This document shows positions 28,712 through 41,760 of a stretch of DNA of 64,000 bases, piece after piece. Positions within the stretch are counted from its first letter, which is position 1; every line of letters starts with the position of its first letter. Origin of the DNA: Acerihabitans arboris (lineage in GTDB: Bacteria; Pseudomonadota; Gammaproteobacteria; Enterobacterales; Enterobacteriaceae); contig NZ_WUBS01000008.1 of the NCBI RefSeq assembly GCF_010131535.1, forward strand, positions 124,001 to 188,000. Reading direction: 5' to 3'. Under the pieces are notes generated by a model. That model was not told the origin of the DNA, did no database searches, and was given only the letters and a program-made list of their open reading frames with translations. A program made the translations under genes and the position numbers.

Positions 28712-30232
28712 ATGGCTCTATCCATGCAGACCCTCAGCCGTATCGCCATTGAGCTGCAATCGGGCATCTCCAGCCAGGATCGATTCCAACGGTTGATAAA
28801 CAGCCTGCGCCGGCTGCTGGACTGCGACGCCTGCGCGCTGCTTAGTTATGAACAGCAGCTGTTCCGGCCGCTGGCAACCGCCGGCTTGTCCCCTGACGTG
28901 CTGGGACGGCGTTTCAGGTTGTCGGAACATCCCAGGCTGGAAGCCATCGCCCGCGCCGGGGACGTAGTGCGTTTTCCGGCGGACAGCCTGTTGCCCGACC
29001 CCTATGACGGCCTGATTCCCGGGCATGAAGAGCTTAAGGTACATGCCTGTATCGGCCTGCCGCTGTTTACCAACCAGAACCTGGCCGGCGCCCTGACCAT
29101 TGACGACATGGACCCGCGCCAGCTCGATCATTTCAGCGATGAGGAGCTGCGGCTGGTGGGGGCGCTGTTCTCGGTTGCGCTCAGCAACGCGCTATTGGTG
29201 GAACGGTTGGAAAAGCAGGCGATCGCGCCGGTCGGCGCCGTCGATCGGACGCATACCGATGACGCCGATGAGATGATCGGCCTGTCCGGTTCGATGGCGC
29301 AGCTGAAAAAAGAGATCGGCATCGTGGCCACTTCGGATTTAAACGTGCTTATCACCGGTGAAACCGGCGTCGGCAAAGAGCTGGTGGCGCGCGCTATTCA
29401 TCAGCAGTCCCCCCGGGCGGCCAATCCGCTGGTGTACCTCAACTGCGCGGCCCTGCCGGAGTCGGTGGCGGAGAGCGAGCTGTTCGGTCATGTCAAAGGC
29501 GCCTTTACCGGCGCCATTCATCATCGCATCGGTAAGTTCGAGCTGGCGGATAACGGCACGCTGTTCCTGGATGAAATCGGTGAACTTTCCCTGGCCCTGC
29601 AGGCAAAATTACTGCGGGTATTGCAGTATGGCGATTTGCAGCGCGTCGGCGACGATCGGAGCCTGCGGGTTAATGTGCGTGTCCTGGCCGCCACCAATCG
29701 CGTATTGAAGGAGGCGGTGCTGGACGGGCAGTTTCGCGCCGATCTGTTTCACCGCCTAAGCGTATTCCCGGTCCATGTGCCGCCGCTGCGCGAACGCGGG
29801 CAGGATATTGCCCTGCTGGCCGGTTTCTTTTGCGAGCGCAGCCGTATCCGGCTGGGGCTGGGCCGTGTGGTGCTGGCGCCGGCAACACTGGCGTTGCTCT
29901 CGGGCAATAGCTGGCCGGGTAATGTGCGCGAGCTTGAACATGCCATCTACCGCGCCGCGGTGCTGGCGCGCGCGGGGCAGGGTAATGGCGAGGTGGTATT
30001 ACGACCGGAGAACTTTGCCCTGGATGGGCCGCAATCCTCCCCCCTTCGCGCCATGCCGCCGGAAAACCTCGTCGAATCCGTCACCCTGCGCGACGGCACC
30101 GATGAGTACCAGCGCCGGTTAATCCGCGCGACGTTTGCCGACAGTGAAGATAACTGGTCGGCCTGCGCGCGCAGACTGGCGGTCAATCCCGGCAATTTGC
30201 ACCGGCTGGCCAAACGCCTGGGGATCAAGTGA
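28712..30232 (+). CDS. norR: NO-responsive sigma-54 activator NorR
   Basis: A 506-residue enhancer-binding protein that activates norVW when its GAF domain iron binds nitric oxide. Order: GAF domain to about residue 170, AAA+ domain with Walker A GETGVGKE and the sigma-54 contact loop GAFTGA, and a C-terminal Fis-type helix-turn-helix ([23 protein letters not shown]). It is divergent from norVW with shared sites between. The match to E. coli NorR is close throughout. Confidence 0.97.
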   Translation: MALSMQTLSRIAIELQSGISSQDRFQRLINSLRRLLDCDACALLSYEQQLFRPLATAGLSPDVLGRRFRLSEHPRLEAIARAGDVVRFPADSLLPDPYDGLIPGHEELKVHACIGLPLFTNQNLAGALTIDDMDPRQLDHFSDEELRLVGALFSVALSNALLVERLEKQAIAPVGAVDRTHTDDADEMIGLSGSMAQLKKEIGIVATSDLNVLITGETGVGKELVARAIHQQSPRAANPLVYLNCAALPESVAESELFGHVKGAFTGAIHHRIGKFELADNGTLFLDEIGELSLALQAKLLRVLQYGDLQRVGDDRSLRVNVRVLAATNRVLKEAVLDGQFRADLFHRLSVFPVHVPPLRERGQDIALLAGFFCERSRIRLGLGRVVLAPATLALLSGNSWPGNVRELEHAIYRAAVLARAGQGNGEVVLRPENFALDGPQSSPLRAMPPENLVESVTLRDGTDEYQRRLIRATFADSEDNWSACARRLAVNPGNLHRLAKRLGIK

Positions 30233-30395
30233 GCCTGTAATTCCAGGGAACGTTGGCGCCCGGGCAGCCATTAAAACTCATTCAAATATATTGAATATCA
30301 TTATCACGCTTATCCGAGTTTATTTGCTGGCCGCAGGGCGTAAGTTAATACGCATAAGGCGCCTGGCGCGGCAAGATGAAAAATAAGGAATGAAG

Positions 30396-31181
30396 ATGAG
30401 CGAACCCCGCATGCCCGCACTGTTTCTCGGTCACGGCAGCCCGATGAACGTACTGGAAGATAATAAATATACCCAAACATGGCAACGGCTGGGGCGGGCG
30501 CTGCCGCGTCCCCGCGCTATCCTGGCGATTTCCGCCCACTGGTATACCCGCGGCACCGCGGTGACGGCGATGGAAAACCCGCGCACCATCCATGATTTCG
30601 GCGGTTTCCCGCAGGCGCTGTTTGATGTCCGCTATCCGGCGCCGGGTTCGCCCGCGCTGGCCAAAACCATCCAGGAACTGCTGTTGCCGGTAGCCGTTAC
30701 CGCCGACCAGTCCGAATGGGGATTTGACCACGGCTCCTGGGGCGTGGTGAAAAAGATGTATCCGGATGCGGATATTCCCATGGTGCAGCTAAGCGTCGAC
30801 GGCACCCAGCCGCCGGAATATCACTATCAACTGGGGAAAAAACTGGCGGCGCTGCGCGACCGGGGCGTGATGATCGTCGCCAGCGGCAACGTAGTGCATA
30901 ACCTGCGTTTGGCGCGCTGGCAGGGCGAAGCCGAGCCTTATCCCTGGGCGTCCTCTTTTAACCAGTTTGTCCGCGACAATATTGGCTGGCGCGGCGAGGG
31001 CGTTCATCCGCTGGTGGATTTTATGCGGCATGACGGCGCGGCGCTGTCGAACCCGACGCCCGACCATTACCTGCCGTTGCTGTATGTTTTGGGAAGCTGG
31101 GATGGCGAAGAGCCTGTTTCGATACCGGTGGACGGTATCGAAATGGCGTCGCTGAGCATGCTGTCGGCGCAGGTGGGTTAG
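30396..31181 (+). CDS. ygiD: 4,5-DOPA dioxygenase extradiol family protein YgiD
   Basis: A 261-residue non-heme extradiol dioxygenase of the LigB-like family. Metal-ligand and active-site segments are ALFLGHGSPMN, ISAHWYTRG, WGFDHGSWG and the SGNVVHNL box. E. coli YgiD cleaves DOPA in vitro; the natural substrate is uncertain. The ATG at 30396 is six bases after AAGGA and is preferred to one at 30390. It stands alone, convergent with ygiC. Confidence 0.93.
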   Translation: MSEPRMPALFLGHGSPMNVLEDNKYTQTWQRLGRALPRPRAILAISAHWYTRGTAVTAMENPRTIHDFGGFPQALFDVRYPAPGSPALAKTIQELLLPVAVTADQSEWGFDHGSWGVVKKMYPDADIPMVQLSVDGTQPPEYHYQLGKKLAALRDRGVMIVASGNVVHNLRLARWQGEAEPYPWASSFNQFVRDNIGWRGEGVHPLVDFMRHDGAALSNPTPDHYLPLLYVLGSWDGEEPVSIPVDGIEMASLSMLSAQVG

Positions 31182-31308
31182 CTATACCCTAAACTGCCGC
31201 CTTTAACGTACCGCCCGAGGGGAAACGTCTTGAAAGGCTCTTTCGCATGCACGTCTGGCGAGGCTCACGCAGCGGACGAGGGTTGCCGCCGCGTGGGCGT
31301 CGGGGCGG

Positions 31309-32469
31309 TCAGCCGAGGATGATATGCGGATAAAAACGCGAAAGATCCTGGGTGATCATTTCTTTATCTTCCCGGATGCTGATGCCGCAGGGCCGATCGT
31401 TTACCAGCCAGCTGCCGATGACCGTATAGCTGTCGCCAAAGCGCGGCAACGGGCAGAACTCTTGCACTATGGTGCCTTCTTCGCCGTAAGGCCCGTCCAC
31501 ATGGGCGGTTTCCTTGCCGTTCTCGACGATGCGGATATTAGCGCCTTCGCGGGAAAACAACGGCTTCACCACATAGTGATCCATCGGCGGCGGGTTATCC
31601 CCGGCAAAATACGCCGGCAGCAGGTTCGGATGCCCGGGGAACATTTCCCATAACATCGGCAACAGCGCCTTGTTGGAGATAATGCTTTTCCACGCCGGTT
31701 CCAGCCAGCGAACGCCCGCGTCCTCAAGCTTGGTGGAGAAAATCTCCCGCAGCATAAATTCCCATGGATAGAGTTTAAACAGGTTGCCGATGACCCGGTT
31801 TTCCGTATCGGTAAACTGGCCTTTTTCGCCCAGGCCGATCTCTTCGATAAACAGGAAATCGTTGGGCAAATCCGCTTCCAGCGCGCAATCCTGCAGGTAT
31901 TGCACCGTGCCGCGATCCTCGGTGGTGTCCTGGCAGCAGGCAAAATGCAACGAGCTGAAGCCGTGCCGCTCCTTTAATTCCCGAAAGCGCTCGATCAGCT
32001 TTTCCTGCAGGCTATTATACTGATCGGCCTGCGCCGGCAACTGGCCGGCCTTGATCTGGTCTTCGAGCCAGATCCACTGGAAAAAAGCGGCTTCATACAA
32101 GGAGGTGGGGGTATCGGCGTTGTTTTCGAGCAGCTTGGGCGGCCGTTGGCCGTCGTAGACTAAATCAAGCCGCGAATAAAGCGACGGCTGGCCGGTATGC
32201 CAAGAGTTGCGCACAAACTGCCAGGTATGCCTGGGGATGTGGAATTTGGTCATCAGCGCGTCGCTGTCCACCACTTTTTCCACTACCTTCAGGCACATCC
32301 GGTGCAGCTCGGCGGTGACATCCTCCAGCGTTTCTATCTGCGCCAGCGTAAACTGATAATAAGCATCCTCGCACCAGTAGGGCTCGCCGTACATGGTGTG
32401 GAACTCAAAACCATATTCGGCGGCTTTTTCACGCCAGTCGGGGCGTTCATTCAGGGTGACTCGCTTCAT
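31309..32469 (-). CDS. ygiC: Glutathionylspermidine-synthase-like ATP-grasp protein YgiC
   Basis: A 386-residue ATP-grasp ligase related to the synthetase domain of glutathionylspermidine synthetase, with [18 protein letters not shown] and the nucleotide-site [16 protein letters not shown]. Length equals E. coli YgiC, which has no demonstrated glutathionylspermidine activity, so the true substrate is unknown. It starts 7 bases after ygiB, in the tolC-ygiB-ygiC unit. Confidence 0.93.
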   Translation of the reverse strand: MKRVTLNERPDWREKAAEYGFEFHTMYGEPYWCEDAYYQFTLAQIETLEDVTAELHRMCLKVVEKVVDSDALMTKFHIPRHTWQFVRNSWHTGQPSLYSRLDLVYDGQRPPKLLENNADTPTSLYEAAFFQWIWLEDQIKAGQLPAQADQYNSLQEKLIERFRELKERHGFSSLHFACCQDTTEDRGTVQYLQDCALEADLPNDFLFIEEIGLGEKGQFTDTENRVIGNLFKLYPWEFMLREIFSTKLEDAGVRWLEPAWKSIISNKALLPMLWEMFPGHPNLLPAYFAGDNPPPMDHYVVKPLFSREGANIRIVENGKETAHVDGPYGEEGTIVQEFCPLPRFGDSYTVIGSWLVNDRPCGISIREDKEMITQDLSRFYPHIILG

Positions 32470-32476
32470 GCTGTGC

Positions 32477-33130
32477 TTAACCGCCCATGCTGCGACGTGG
32501 CGCGGTGCTGCTGCGCTGCATGGCGGTGTTTTGTTTCGCCACCGTCTCGCCGAAGCCGCCGCGCGTTACGGTATTGGTGGTCGGCGCATTTGGCGTCATG
32601 GCGGTTTTCGGCACGTTCATGCTGCGCCCGGAGGTGGCGGGGCCGTAGTTGCGGCCGCTGGCGTCGACGAACTTGCCGTTGGCCGGACTGTTGGGCGCGC
32701 GCGACGTGAACAGCGGCTGCTGCGAATAACCGCCGCCGCCCATCATGCGGCCCATCATATAACCGGCCATCAGCGGCATCCAGAAGCTGCCGCTTTGCTG
32801 GGACTCGGCGGCCATGCCGGCCTGGGTGGGCGCCTGGGTACATTGCCCCTCGCCGAATTCAGCGATGCAATCTTCGCGCGAGGCGTATTTAGGCGCGGTT
32901 TTCGCCGCCTCTTTCTGCGCGTTGTTAAACGCGGTGGTGCACTGTTCGCTCATGGACGGATTGGCGCGCGTACAGTCGTCGCTGTTTTGATACAACGACA
33001 CGTTCTCGTCGCTTTTTTCACAGCCGGCCAGCATAAACACCGCGCCGACCGCCAGCGCGACCGGCGCCATTCGGTAAGCACGCCATTGCTTGCGAAAACC
33101 GGCGTGGTTAATGTCTTTTGTCCGTTTCAT
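32477..33130 (-). CDS. ygiB: DUF1190 lipoprotein YgiB
   Basis: A 217-residue protein of the DUF1190 family with an N-terminal hydrophobic segment ending in a lipobox ([10 protein letters not shown]; acylated Cys near residue 37). The rest is rich in Gly, Gln and Ser with conserved cysteines ([27 protein letters not shown]). Function unknown. Located between tolC and ygiC on the same strand, as in E. coli, where the three genes are co-transcribed. Confidence 0.93.
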   Translation of the reverse strand: MKRTKDINHAGFRKQWRAYRMAPVALAVGAVFMLAGCEKSDENVSLYQNSDDCTRANPSMSEQCTTAFNNAQKEAAKTAPKYASREDCIAEFGEGQCTQAPTQAGMAAESQQSGSFWMPLMAGYMMGRMMGGGGYSQQPLFTSRAPNSPANGKFVDASGRNYGPATSGRSMNVPKTAMTPNAPTTNTVTRGGFGETVAKQNTAMQRSSTAPRRSMGG

Positions 33131-33290
33131 TATTTTCCTGCTTTATTAACGATTTAACATTCCCGGAGATACCCCCTAAGAATAGGGTAAAAACGTCTAA
33201 ATAAGAAGCATCGGCCACTATTGCGGAAACATATTTACATAGTTATACATAAGTTTGGGATCGCGGCGGATCGGCGGGCTGCCTGAAGAT

Positions 33291-33315
33291 CCAGGCGGGC
33301 GTTTCACCCGCCTGG
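33291..33315 (-). terminator. Hairpin after tolC
   Basis: A 9-base perfect stem CCAGGCGGG/CCCGCCTGG around a 7-base loop, 7 bases past the tolC stop. No T-run follows. Since ygiBC lie further along the same strand, it may be a partial terminator or an RNA-stabilising stem. Confidence 0.55.
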
Positions 33316-33322
33316 TAATCAC

Positions 33323-34855
33323 TTATTGCCTGAAGGGGTTGCGGCCGGTGGTGCTGCCGGAGTTTACCGGCGCCGTGGCGGCGGCCGCCGAGGCCTGCGG
33401 CCGGGCGGACTGTTCCTGCGCGCTTTGATTGGCGCGCGGCGTCGCCGCGGTCTGGCTTGGGCTGACGCCTTCGGCCTTGGCTACCTGAGATGGATTTTCC
33501 GGCGCCACCTGCTCGGGGCTGGTGGGAATCTGCTGGCCGAGGGAGGCGTTAAGCGCCTGGATATCGCTTTCATTCAGGGTGCCGAGCGCCGATTTCAGGG
33601 TCAGCTGATTTATCACGTAGGTATAGCGCGCATCGGATAATTCCCGTTTGGCGTCATACAGCGTGGTGGTGGCGTCCAGCACGTCGACGATGGTGCGCGT
33701 GCCCACTTCATAACCGGCCTCGGACGCGTCCAGGGAACTCTGCGCCGATATCACCGCCTGCTGATAGGCGTCGATGGTGCTAACGGAGGCGGCAATATTA
33801 TTAAAGGAAGAACGCACCGTTTGCACCACGCTGCGGTGGGCGCTTTCCAACTGTTCGCTGGCGCTGACAAAGCTGTACTGCGCCTGTTTCACCTGCGAGG
33901 TAACCGAACCGCCGGAATAAATCGGTACATTCAGGCTCAGGCCAATGGAATTCTGCCCGATTTTACTGTTATCAAAAGTCGAGACATTGTTGGTTCTGGA
34001 GCCGCTGTAATCAGTATTGGTTACCGAGGATTGCGCGGTCAGGCTCAATGTCGGGTAGTGGCCGGTTTCGGCGAGACGAATCTGCTCCCGCGCCAGATCC
34101 TGCGCCAGGCGGGCGCTTAACAGGTTCAGGTTGCGCGTTTCCGCCTGCTTGAGCAGGCCGGCGATGGGCTGCGTGCGTTCCGCTTTAAACCGCTCCACGT
34201 TAAGCGAGGCCAACTGTGGGTAAAAATTGCCGCTGATCTGGCGCAGGCTTTCCAGCGCGTTGTCCAGCGTATTGCGGGCGGTGACCTCATTGGCCAGCAC
34301 CAGATCATACTGCGCGCGGGCGTTCTGCACATCGGTAATGGCCACCAGGCCGACGTTAAAGCGCTGGGTGGTCTGATCCAGCTCGCGGTAAATCGACTGT
34401 TTTTGCGCCTCGGTATAAGACAGTGCGTCAATGGCGCTTAATACGTTAAAATAGGCGGTGGCGGTATTCAGGATCAACGTCTGCTGCGCGGTCTGGTAAG
34501 TGACGTCCTGGACGCCGGCGGTTTTTTCCTGGATGGTCAGCGCGCGCCATAACGACATATCAAAAATAGTCTGGGTAAGCTGCAGCGATCCGCTGGCGAC
34601 GCCGGAATTGACATCTTTACGATCGCGGAAGCCTTGGCTATAGGTATAATCCGCCCCGAGGCCGAGCTGGGGCAAAAGAGGGCTGCGCGATTCGTTGATT
34701 TTTTCAAACGCGGCATCGCGATCGGCCGCGGATTGGCGAAGGTCCGGGTTGGACAATCGCGCCTGCTGATACACCTGTAGCAGATTTTCTGCCTGACTTA
34801 ACGCACTGAAGCCGCCCAGGCTGAGTCCGATAAGAAGGGGGAGCAGTTTCTTCAT
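33323..34855 (-). CDS. tolC: Outer-membrane efflux channel TolC
   Basis: A 510-residue trimeric outer-membrane channel used by drug efflux pumps and type I secretion. The signal peptide ends SQA before ENLLQVYQQARLSNP. Two internal-repeat halves, each with DQTTQRFNVGLVAITDV-type and YEVGTRTIVDVLDATTTLY segments, build the beta-barrel and coiled-coil tunnel. The ATG at 34855 follows AGGA by six bases. The C-terminal tail after about residue 430 is longer than in E. coli and rich in Ala, Pro and Gln. A mar/sox-type box lies upstream. Confidence 0.97.
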   Translation of the reverse strand: MKKLLPLLIGLSLGGFSALSQAENLLQVYQQARLSNPDLRQSAADRDAAFEKINESRSPLLPQLGLGADYTYSQGFRDRKDVNSGVASGSLQLTQTIFDMSLWRALTIQEKTAGVQDVTYQTAQQTLILNTATAYFNVLSAIDALSYTEAQKQSIYRELDQTTQRFNVGLVAITDVQNARAQYDLVLANEVTARNTLDNALESLRQISGNFYPQLASLNVERFKAERTQPIAGLLKQAETRNLNLLSARLAQDLAREQIRLAETGHYPTLSLTAQSSVTNTDYSGSRTNNVSTFDNSKIGQNSIGLSLNVPIYSGGSVTSQVKQAQYSFVSASEQLESAHRSVVQTVRSSFNNIAASVSTIDAYQQAVISAQSSLDASEAGYEVGTRTIVDVLDATTTLYDAKRELSDARYTYVINQLTLKSALGTLNESDIQALNASLGQQIPTSPEQVAPENPSQVAKAEGVSPSQTAATPRANQSAQEQSARPQASAAAATAPVNSGSTTGRNPFRQ

Positions 34856-34952
34856 TTGCATTCCTTTTGATACAGCAAAATTGCTATGGTAGCGCTGGCG
34901 ATAAATAAACCGTTAAATAGTGCCCGATTCTAGCAGAGTCCGCCAGACGTAG

Positions 34953-34972
34953 GTGGTGGCTTAATGTGCCAT
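34953..34972 (-). promoter_or_regulatory. Mar/Sox/Rob box upstream of tolC
   Basis: On the minus strand ATGGCACATTAAGCCACCAC fits the marbox consensus (AYnGCACnnWnnRYYAAAYn) except near its 3' end. It is in the same tolC-nudF gap where E. coli carries a functional box (GATGGCACGTAACGCCAACC), about 100 bases before tolC. Confidence 0.65.
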
Positions 34973-35078
34973 CTAAGATCTGTGGGACAAAATTTATCAC
35001 AATCTACCTGATTATCGAGAAAAGTGATTTGCCTGGCGTCGCCGTTACTGACAAATTAACCCATAAGGAATCATTTTC

Positions 35079-35711
35079 ATGGCTTTACCGACACCCACCC
35101 CGGTAACATTTGGTAAAAAAGACGTAGAAATTATTGCACGTGAAACGCTTTATAGCGGATTTTTTTCCTTGGATTTGTACCGGTTCCGCCATCGTCTGTT
35201 CAACGGCGGGATGAGCGGGGTGGTGACGCGGGAAATTTTAGAGCGCGGACATGCCGTGGTCTTGCTACCCTATGACCCGGTGCGTGATGAAGTTGTATTG
35301 TTGGAACAAATTCGCATTGCCTCTTATGATAGCAGTCCGAGCCCCTGGCTGTTGGAGCTGGTAGCCGGTATGATCGAGCCTGGGGAAACGCACGAAGAAG
35401 TGGCGCGGCGAGAATCGCTGGAAGAAGCGGGGCTGGACATCGGCCGTTGCAAACCCATGCTAAGCTATCTGGCAAGCCCGGGCGGCACCAGCGAACGTTT
35501 GACGATTATGGCCGGCGAGGTGGACGCGCTGCTGGCTGAAGGCATCCACGGATTGGTGGAAGAAAACGAAGATATCCGTCTTCACGTGGTCAGCCGGGAG
35601 CAGGCTTACCGCTGGGTTGAGGAGGGTATTATCGATAACGCGGCCTCCGTCATTGCCCTGCAATGGCTGGCATTACACCATGAATCCTTACGAAAAGAGT
35701 GGGCCGATTAA
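35079..35711 (+). CDS. nudF: ADP-ribose diphosphatase NudF
   Basis: A 210-residue Nudix hydrolase that splits ADP-ribose into AMP and ribose-5-phosphate. The Nudix box [23 protein letters not shown] spans about residues 96-118. Length and context (divergent from tolC, first gene of nudF-yqiB-cpdA-yqiA) agree with E. coli. Its stop codon overlaps the yqiB start. Confidence 0.96.
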   Translation: MALPTPTPVTFGKKDVEIIARETLYSGFFSLDLYRFRHRLFNGGMSGVVTREILERGHAVVLLPYDPVRDEVVLLEQIRIASYDSSPSPWLLELVAGMIEPGETHEEVARRESLEEAGLDIGRCKPMLSYLASPGGTSERLTIMAGEVDALLAEGIHGLVEENEDIRLHVVSREQAYRWVEEGIIDNAASVIALQWLALHHESLRKEWAD

Positions 35712-36136
35712 TGATCAAGCGCTACACCCCTGATTTCCCAGAAATGATGCGCCTGTGCGAAACCAATTTCGCCCAGCTGCGCCGGCTGTTGCCGCGCACC
35801 AACGAGGTGGGGGATACCATTACCTATCAGGTCAACGGCGCCAGCTATCGCCTGACCATCCTGGAGGCGACCCGCTACACCACCCTGGTGCAGATACTGC
35901 AGACCGAGCCGCTGGCCAGCTTCTGGAGCCTGCCGTCCATGAGCGTGCGCCTGTACCGGGACGCCATGGTTGCGGAAGTGTGTTCCAGTCAGCAGATCTA
36001 TCGTTTCAAGGCACGGTATGATTACCCTAATAAAAAGTTACACCAACGTGACGAAAAACATCAAATCAACCAGTTCCTTGCGGATTGGCTACGCTATTGC
36101 TTAGCGTATGGCGCGATGGCGGTTCCTGTTTGTTAG
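35711..36136 (+). CDS. yqiB: DUF1249 protein YqiB
   Basis: A 141-residue conserved protein of unknown function (DUF1249). The C-terminal half [20 protein letters not shown] is nearly identical to E. coli YqiB. The ATG is in a TAATG overlap with nudF, which fits translational coupling; a longer frame starting inside nudF is rejected. Confidence 0.93.
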   Translation: MIKRYTPDFPEMMRLCETNFAQLRRLLPRTNEVGDTITYQVNGASYRLTILEATRYTTLVQILQTEPLASFWSLPSMSVRLYRDAMVAEVCSSQQIYRFKARYDYPNKKLHQRDEKHQINQFLADWLRYCLAYGAMAVPVC

Positions 36137-36163
36137 GCAGATTTCAATAACCAAGGATACCCT

Positions 36164-36991
36164 TTGGAAAGCCTGTTGACACTTCCTGTGGCGAATGGGG
36201 CCATTATCAGGATTTTACAGATCACGGACACTCATTTATTTGCCGGTGAGGATGAGGCGCTGCTCGGGGTAAATACCTACCGTAGCTATTGCGCGGTATT
36301 GGACGCGGTTGAAGCTGAACGGCACCACTATGATCTGGTGGTTGCGACAGGTGATTTGGCCCAGGACCATTCGCTTGAGGCCTATCGGCATTTCGCCAGG
36401 GGGATCACGCGTTTGCCCGCTCCCTGCGTCTGGTTACCAGGCAATCATGATTATCAGCCGGCGATGGTCAAGGTGTTGGAAGAGTGCGGCATATCGCCGT
36501 CAAAACACATCCTGCTCGGCGACCAATGGCAACTGGTGCTGCTTGACAGCCAGGTGTTCGGCGTACCGCACGGCGAACTGAGCGACTATCAGCTGGAATG
36601 GCTGGAAAAGACCCTGGCGATGCAGCCCGAGCGCTATACGCTGCTGCTGCTCCATCACCATCCGTTCGCGTCCGGCTGTATCTGGCTCGATCAGCACAGC
36701 CTGCGCAACGCGCATATGCTGGCGGCGGTGCTGGCCAGGTTCCCCAGGGTGACCACCCTGCTGTGCGGCCATATACACCAGGAGCTGGATGTCGACTGGC
36801 AGGGCCGGCGCGTGCTGGCTTCGCCTTCCACCTGCGTGCAGTTCAAGCCGCACTGCACTAATTTTACCATCGACTCCGTCGGCCCTGGCTGGCGTTATCT
36901 TGATTTGCACCCTGACGGCACGCTGTCGACCGAAGTACATCGGTTAGCCGGCGACGAGTACCTGCCGGACACGGATTCGGAAGGCTATTAA
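36164..36991 (+). CDS. cpdA: 3',5'-cyclic AMP phosphodiesterase CpdA
   Basis: A 275-residue metallophosphoesterase that hydrolyses cAMP and so tunes CRP signalling. Metal-binding motifs are ITDTHL (Asp22, His24), [18 protein letters not shown] and GHIHQE. The TTG start at 36164, behind AAGGATACCC, gives the same N-terminus (MESLLTLP) and length as E. coli. Its stop overlaps the yqiA start. Confidence 0.96.
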   Translation: MESLLTLPVANGAIIRILQITDTHLFAGEDEALLGVNTYRSYCAVLDAVEAERHHYDLVVATGDLAQDHSLEAYRHFARGITRLPAPCVWLPGNHDYQPAMVKVLEECGISPSKHILLGDQWQLVLLDSQVFGVPHGELSDYQLEWLEKTLAMQPERYTLLLLHHHPFASGCIWLDQHSLRNAHMLAAVLARFPRVTTLLCGHIHQELDVDWQGRRVLASPSTCVQFKPHCTNFTIDSVGPGWRYLDLHPDGTLSTEVHRLAGDEYLPDTDSEGY

Positions 36992-37572
36992 TGGCGGTCC
37001 TGCTCTATCTTCACGGTTTCAACAGCTCCCCCGCTTCAGCCAAGGCTACCTCCTTCAAGGCGTGGCTCGCGCAGCATCATCCGGCCATCGAAATGCTCGT
37101 CCCGCAACTGCCGGTGTATCCCGCCGACGCGGCCGAATTGATCGAGTCGCTGGTCATGGGGCGCGCCGGCGAGCCGTTGGGCATCGTCGGGTCTTCGCTG
37201 GGCGGCTATTATGCCACCTGGCTGTCCCAATCCTTTATGGTGCCCGCCGTGGTGGTCAATCCCGCGGTGCGTCCGTTCGAGCTGCTGGCGGAGTTTTTGG
37301 GCAAGAATGAGAATCCCTACACCGGCCAACATTATGTGCTAGAGTCTCGCCATGTCTACGACCTGAAGCTGATGCAGGTCGACAAGCTGGAATCACCGGA
37401 CCTTATCTGGTTGCTGCAGCAAACGGGCGACGAGATCCTCGATTACCGGCAGGCGCAGGAGTATTACACTCACTGTCGCCAGACCCTGGAGTCGGGCGGG
37501 AACCATGCTTTTGTCGGGTTCGACCATTTTTTCTCTCCCATTATTGACTTCCTGGGACTGAATAAAGTCTGA
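36991..37572 (+). CDS. yqiA: Alpha/beta-hydrolase esterase YqiA
   Basis: A 193-residue esterase of the UPF0227 alpha/beta-hydrolase family. The nucleophile elbow GSSLGGYY contains the catalytic Ser, and [12 protein letters not shown] contains the His. E. coli YqiA hydrolyses palmitoyl-CoA and p-nitrophenyl esters. Start codon overlaps the cpdA stop (TAATG). parE follows after 95 bases. Confidence 0.95.
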   Translation: MAVLLYLHGFNSSPASAKATSFKAWLAQHHPAIEMLVPQLPVYPADAAELIESLVMGRAGEPLGIVGSSLGGYYATWLSQSFMVPAVVVNPAVRPFELLAEFLGKNENPYTGQHYVLESRHVYDLKLMQVDKLESPDLIWLLQQTGDEILDYRQAQEYYTHCRQTLESGGNHAFVGFDHFFSPIIDFLGLNKV

Positions 37573-37664
37573 ATCGCCGCCGTTTGAGCCACGCGAATAA
37601 CGCTTCCCGAGCGGGTGCCCTTTGCGGTAGGCTCTCCAACAATTTGTCACGAAATATACTTTAA

Positions 37665-39563
<1,899 letters not shown>

Positions 39564-39721
39564 TAAGCGCCGCGCGCGAGCCGGGCGGCCCGCGCGTTGC
39601 CAATAAGTTCCCCCTTTTAATCCTATCTTCCTTTCCTTCGCCTTTTGTCCCGTGTTCATTCTCCCGCTTTGCTATCGTGGTGTTGCCGCCGCATTAACCC
39701 GATGTTACTATTTGGCTATCA

Positions 39722-39737
39722 AGACATTTAGATGTTT
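39722..39737 (+). promoter_or_regulatory. Tandem MetJ (met) boxes upstream of mtnBCD
   Basis: Two adjacent 8-base units, AGACATTT and AGATGTTT, each match the met-box consensus AGACGTCT at 6 of 8 positions. MetJ binds tandem boxes with S-adenosylmethionine. They lie 57 bases before mtnB, consistent with repression when methionine is plentiful. Confidence 0.65.
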
Positions 39738-39793
39738 AAACGGCTAAAAAAACGTTTTGGCCAAGGTCGCCCGCTTCAGGAGAACGGACAGGT

Positions 39794-40408
39794 ATGGCGG
39801 AGAATCAGCAGTTAGCCGCATTAGTGGACGCATGCCATTGGATCGGCGCCAAGGGATGGTGCCCGGCGACCGGCGGCAATATGTCGGTGCGCGCGGGCGC
39901 GGGGCAATGCCTGGTAAGCGAATCAGGGAAAGACAAAGGCGCCCTGCGCGAGAGGGATTTCCTGCCGGTGGATATCACCACCAACCGGGTGCTGGACCCC
40001 CGCACGCCCTCGGCCGAGACTGGCCTGCATACCTTGATTTACCGTTGTTTGCCGGCGGTCGGGGCTATTTTGCACACCCATTCGGTCAATGCCACCGTGT
40101 TGTCGCGAGTCGAACCCGGCGCATCGCTGCTGCTCTCGGGCTACGAGATGCAAAAATCCCTGGGCGGGGTGGCCAGCCATCTGGACCAGGTGACCGTGCC
40201 GATTTTCGACAACGATCAGGATATCCCGGCGCTGGCGACCCGGGTGGCGGCCCGTCACGAGATCGCTCCGTTGCGCCACGGCTTCCTGGTGCGCGGCCAC
40301 GGCCTCTACTGCTGGGGGCGTGATGTCCTCGAGGCGCGGCGCCATCTGGAAGGCCTGGAGTTCCTGTTTCAGTGCGAACTGCAGCGCCGGCTGCTGGAGG
40401 CCAGATGA
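39794..40408 (+). CDS. mtnB: Methylthioribulose-1-phosphate dehydratase
   Basis: A 204-residue class II aldolase-type zinc enzyme that dehydrates 5-methylthioribulose-1-phosphate in methionine salvage. Zinc and substrate motifs: [28 protein letters not shown] and RGHGLYCWG. First gene of mtnBCD, overlapping mtnC by four bases (ATGA). Met boxes lie upstream. Confidence 0.96.
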   Translation: MAENQQLAALVDACHWIGAKGWCPATGGNMSVRAGAGQCLVSESGKDKGALRERDFLPVDITTNRVLDPRTPSAETGLHTLIYRCLPAVGAILHTHSVNATVLSRVEPGASLLLSGYEMQKSLGGVASHLDQVTVPIFDNDQDIPALATRVAARHEIAPLRHGFLVRGHGLYCWGRDVLEARRHLEGLEFLFQCELQRRLLEAR

Positions 40409-41094
40409 TCAGGGCCATCGTTACCGACATAGAAGGCACCACCAGCGATATCCGTTTTGTCCATCAGGTGCTGTTCCCCTATGCCCGTGAACGGCTGGCG
40501 GGCTATCTGCGCCGGCATGACGGCGAACGCAGGCTGGCGCCGGCGCTGACGACATTGCGCCGCGAAATCAAACAGCCCGATGCCGATACCGAGACGCTTA
40601 TCGCCACGCTGTTTGGTTTTATGGATGAAGACCGCAAGTCCACCGCCCTGAAAACCATCCAGGGCATGATTTGGCGCGACGGCTATCAGCAGGGCGATTT
40701 CCTCGGCCACCTTTATCCCGACGTGGCGCCCCAATTGGCCGATTGGCAGCGGCAGGGGCTGCGGCTGTATGTTTACTCCTCCGGTTCGGTGGAGGCGCAG
40801 CAGCTGCTGTTCGGCTACAGCGAAGCCGGGGATGTGCGCCCGCTGTTCAGCGGATATTTCGATACCCGCGTCGGCGCCAAACGCGAGGCGGCATCCTATC
40901 GCGCCATCGCCCGCGAGCTGCGGCTGCCGCCCGGCGAACTGCTGTTCTTGTCCGATATCGTCCAGGAGCTGGACGCCGCAAGCCTGGCGGGCTGGCGGGT
41001 ATGCCAACTGGTGCGCGACGAGCCGGACCCGCAGCGGCGCTATCCCCAGGTCAACCGTTTTGACCAGATCGACTTACAGGAGATTGCCCAATGA
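40405..41094 (+). CDS. mtnC: Enolase-phosphatase E1
   Basis: A 229-residue HAD-superfamily enzyme that enolises and dephosphorylates diketo-methylthiopentyl-1-phosphate to the acireductone. The HAD motif I is unusual for the family in the expected way ([15 protein letters not shown]). [14 protein letters not shown] and [12 protein letters not shown] follow. The ATG inside the mtnB stop region gives the conserved N-terminus; the longer frame is rejected. Ends in an ATGA overlap with mtnD. Confidence 0.96.
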   Translation: MIRAIVTDIEGTTSDIRFVHQVLFPYARERLAGYLRRHDGERRLAPALTTLRREIKQPDADTETLIATLFGFMDEDRKSTALKTIQGMIWRDGYQQGDFLGHLYPDVAPQLADWQRQGLRLYVYSSGSVEAQQLLFGYSEAGDVRPLFSGYFDTRVGAKREAASYRAIARELRLPPGELLFLSDIVQELDAASLAGWRVCQLVRDEPDPQRRYPQVNRFDQIDLQEIAQ

Positions 41095-41636
41095 GTGCGT
41101 TAACCATTTTTACCGATACCGACGCCGGCCGGCCGTTATGGCAAAGCCGTGACGCCGAGGCCATCCGCCGGCAGCTTAACGATATCGGCGTGCGCTTTGA
41201 GCGCTGGCAGGCCGATCGGGAACTGGGACGGGATCCGGCCCCGGCGGAGGTGATTGCCGCCTACCGGCCGGCCATCGATCGGCTGGTGGCGGAGAAGGGC
41301 TACCAGAGTTGGGATGTTATCAGCATGCGCGCCGATCATCCCAATCGTGGGGAACTGCGGGCCAAATTCCTGTCGGAACATACCCACGGCGAAGATGAGG
41401 TGCGTTTTTTTGTCGAGGGCGCCGGCTTGTTTTGTCTGCATTTGCAGGGAAAAATCTGGCAAATCCTGTGCGAGAAGAACGATCTTATCTCGGTGCCCGC
41501 CGGCACGCCCCATTGGTTTGATATGGGTAGCGCGCCGCATTTCACCGCCATACGGGTGTTCGACAACCCGAAAGGATGGATCGCGAAGTTTACCGGCGAT
41601 GCCATCGCCGACAGCTATCCGCGCCTGGACAGTTAA
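41091..41636 (+). CDS. mtnD: Acireductone dioxygenase
   Basis: A 181-residue metal-dependent cupin that oxidises acireductone to the keto acid precursor of methionine plus formate (iron form), or gives an off-pathway product with nickel. Cupin ligands are in the [14 protein letters not shown] motif (two His and one Glu) and the later TPHWFDMG His. Last gene of mtnBCD; the terminator is not obvious. Confidence 0.96.
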   Translation: MSALTIFTDTDAGRPLWQSRDAEAIRRQLNDIGVRFERWQADRELGRDPAPAEVIAAYRPAIDRLVAEKGYQSWDVISMRADHPNRGELRAKFLSEHTHGEDEVRFFVEGAGLFCLHLQGKIWQILCEKNDLISVPAGTPHWFDMGSAPHFTAIRVFDNPKGWIAKFTGDAIADSYPRLDS

Positions 41637-41760
41637 ACGGCCGTGCCGACGCCCGGTATCCGGCCGCGGATGACCCCCGGCCATCGGCTGCCATCACGTC
41701 CCGGATAATCGCAAAGCGCAAGGCTGCGAGAAGCCGGGGAACGGGAGAGCCGCCCCTTGT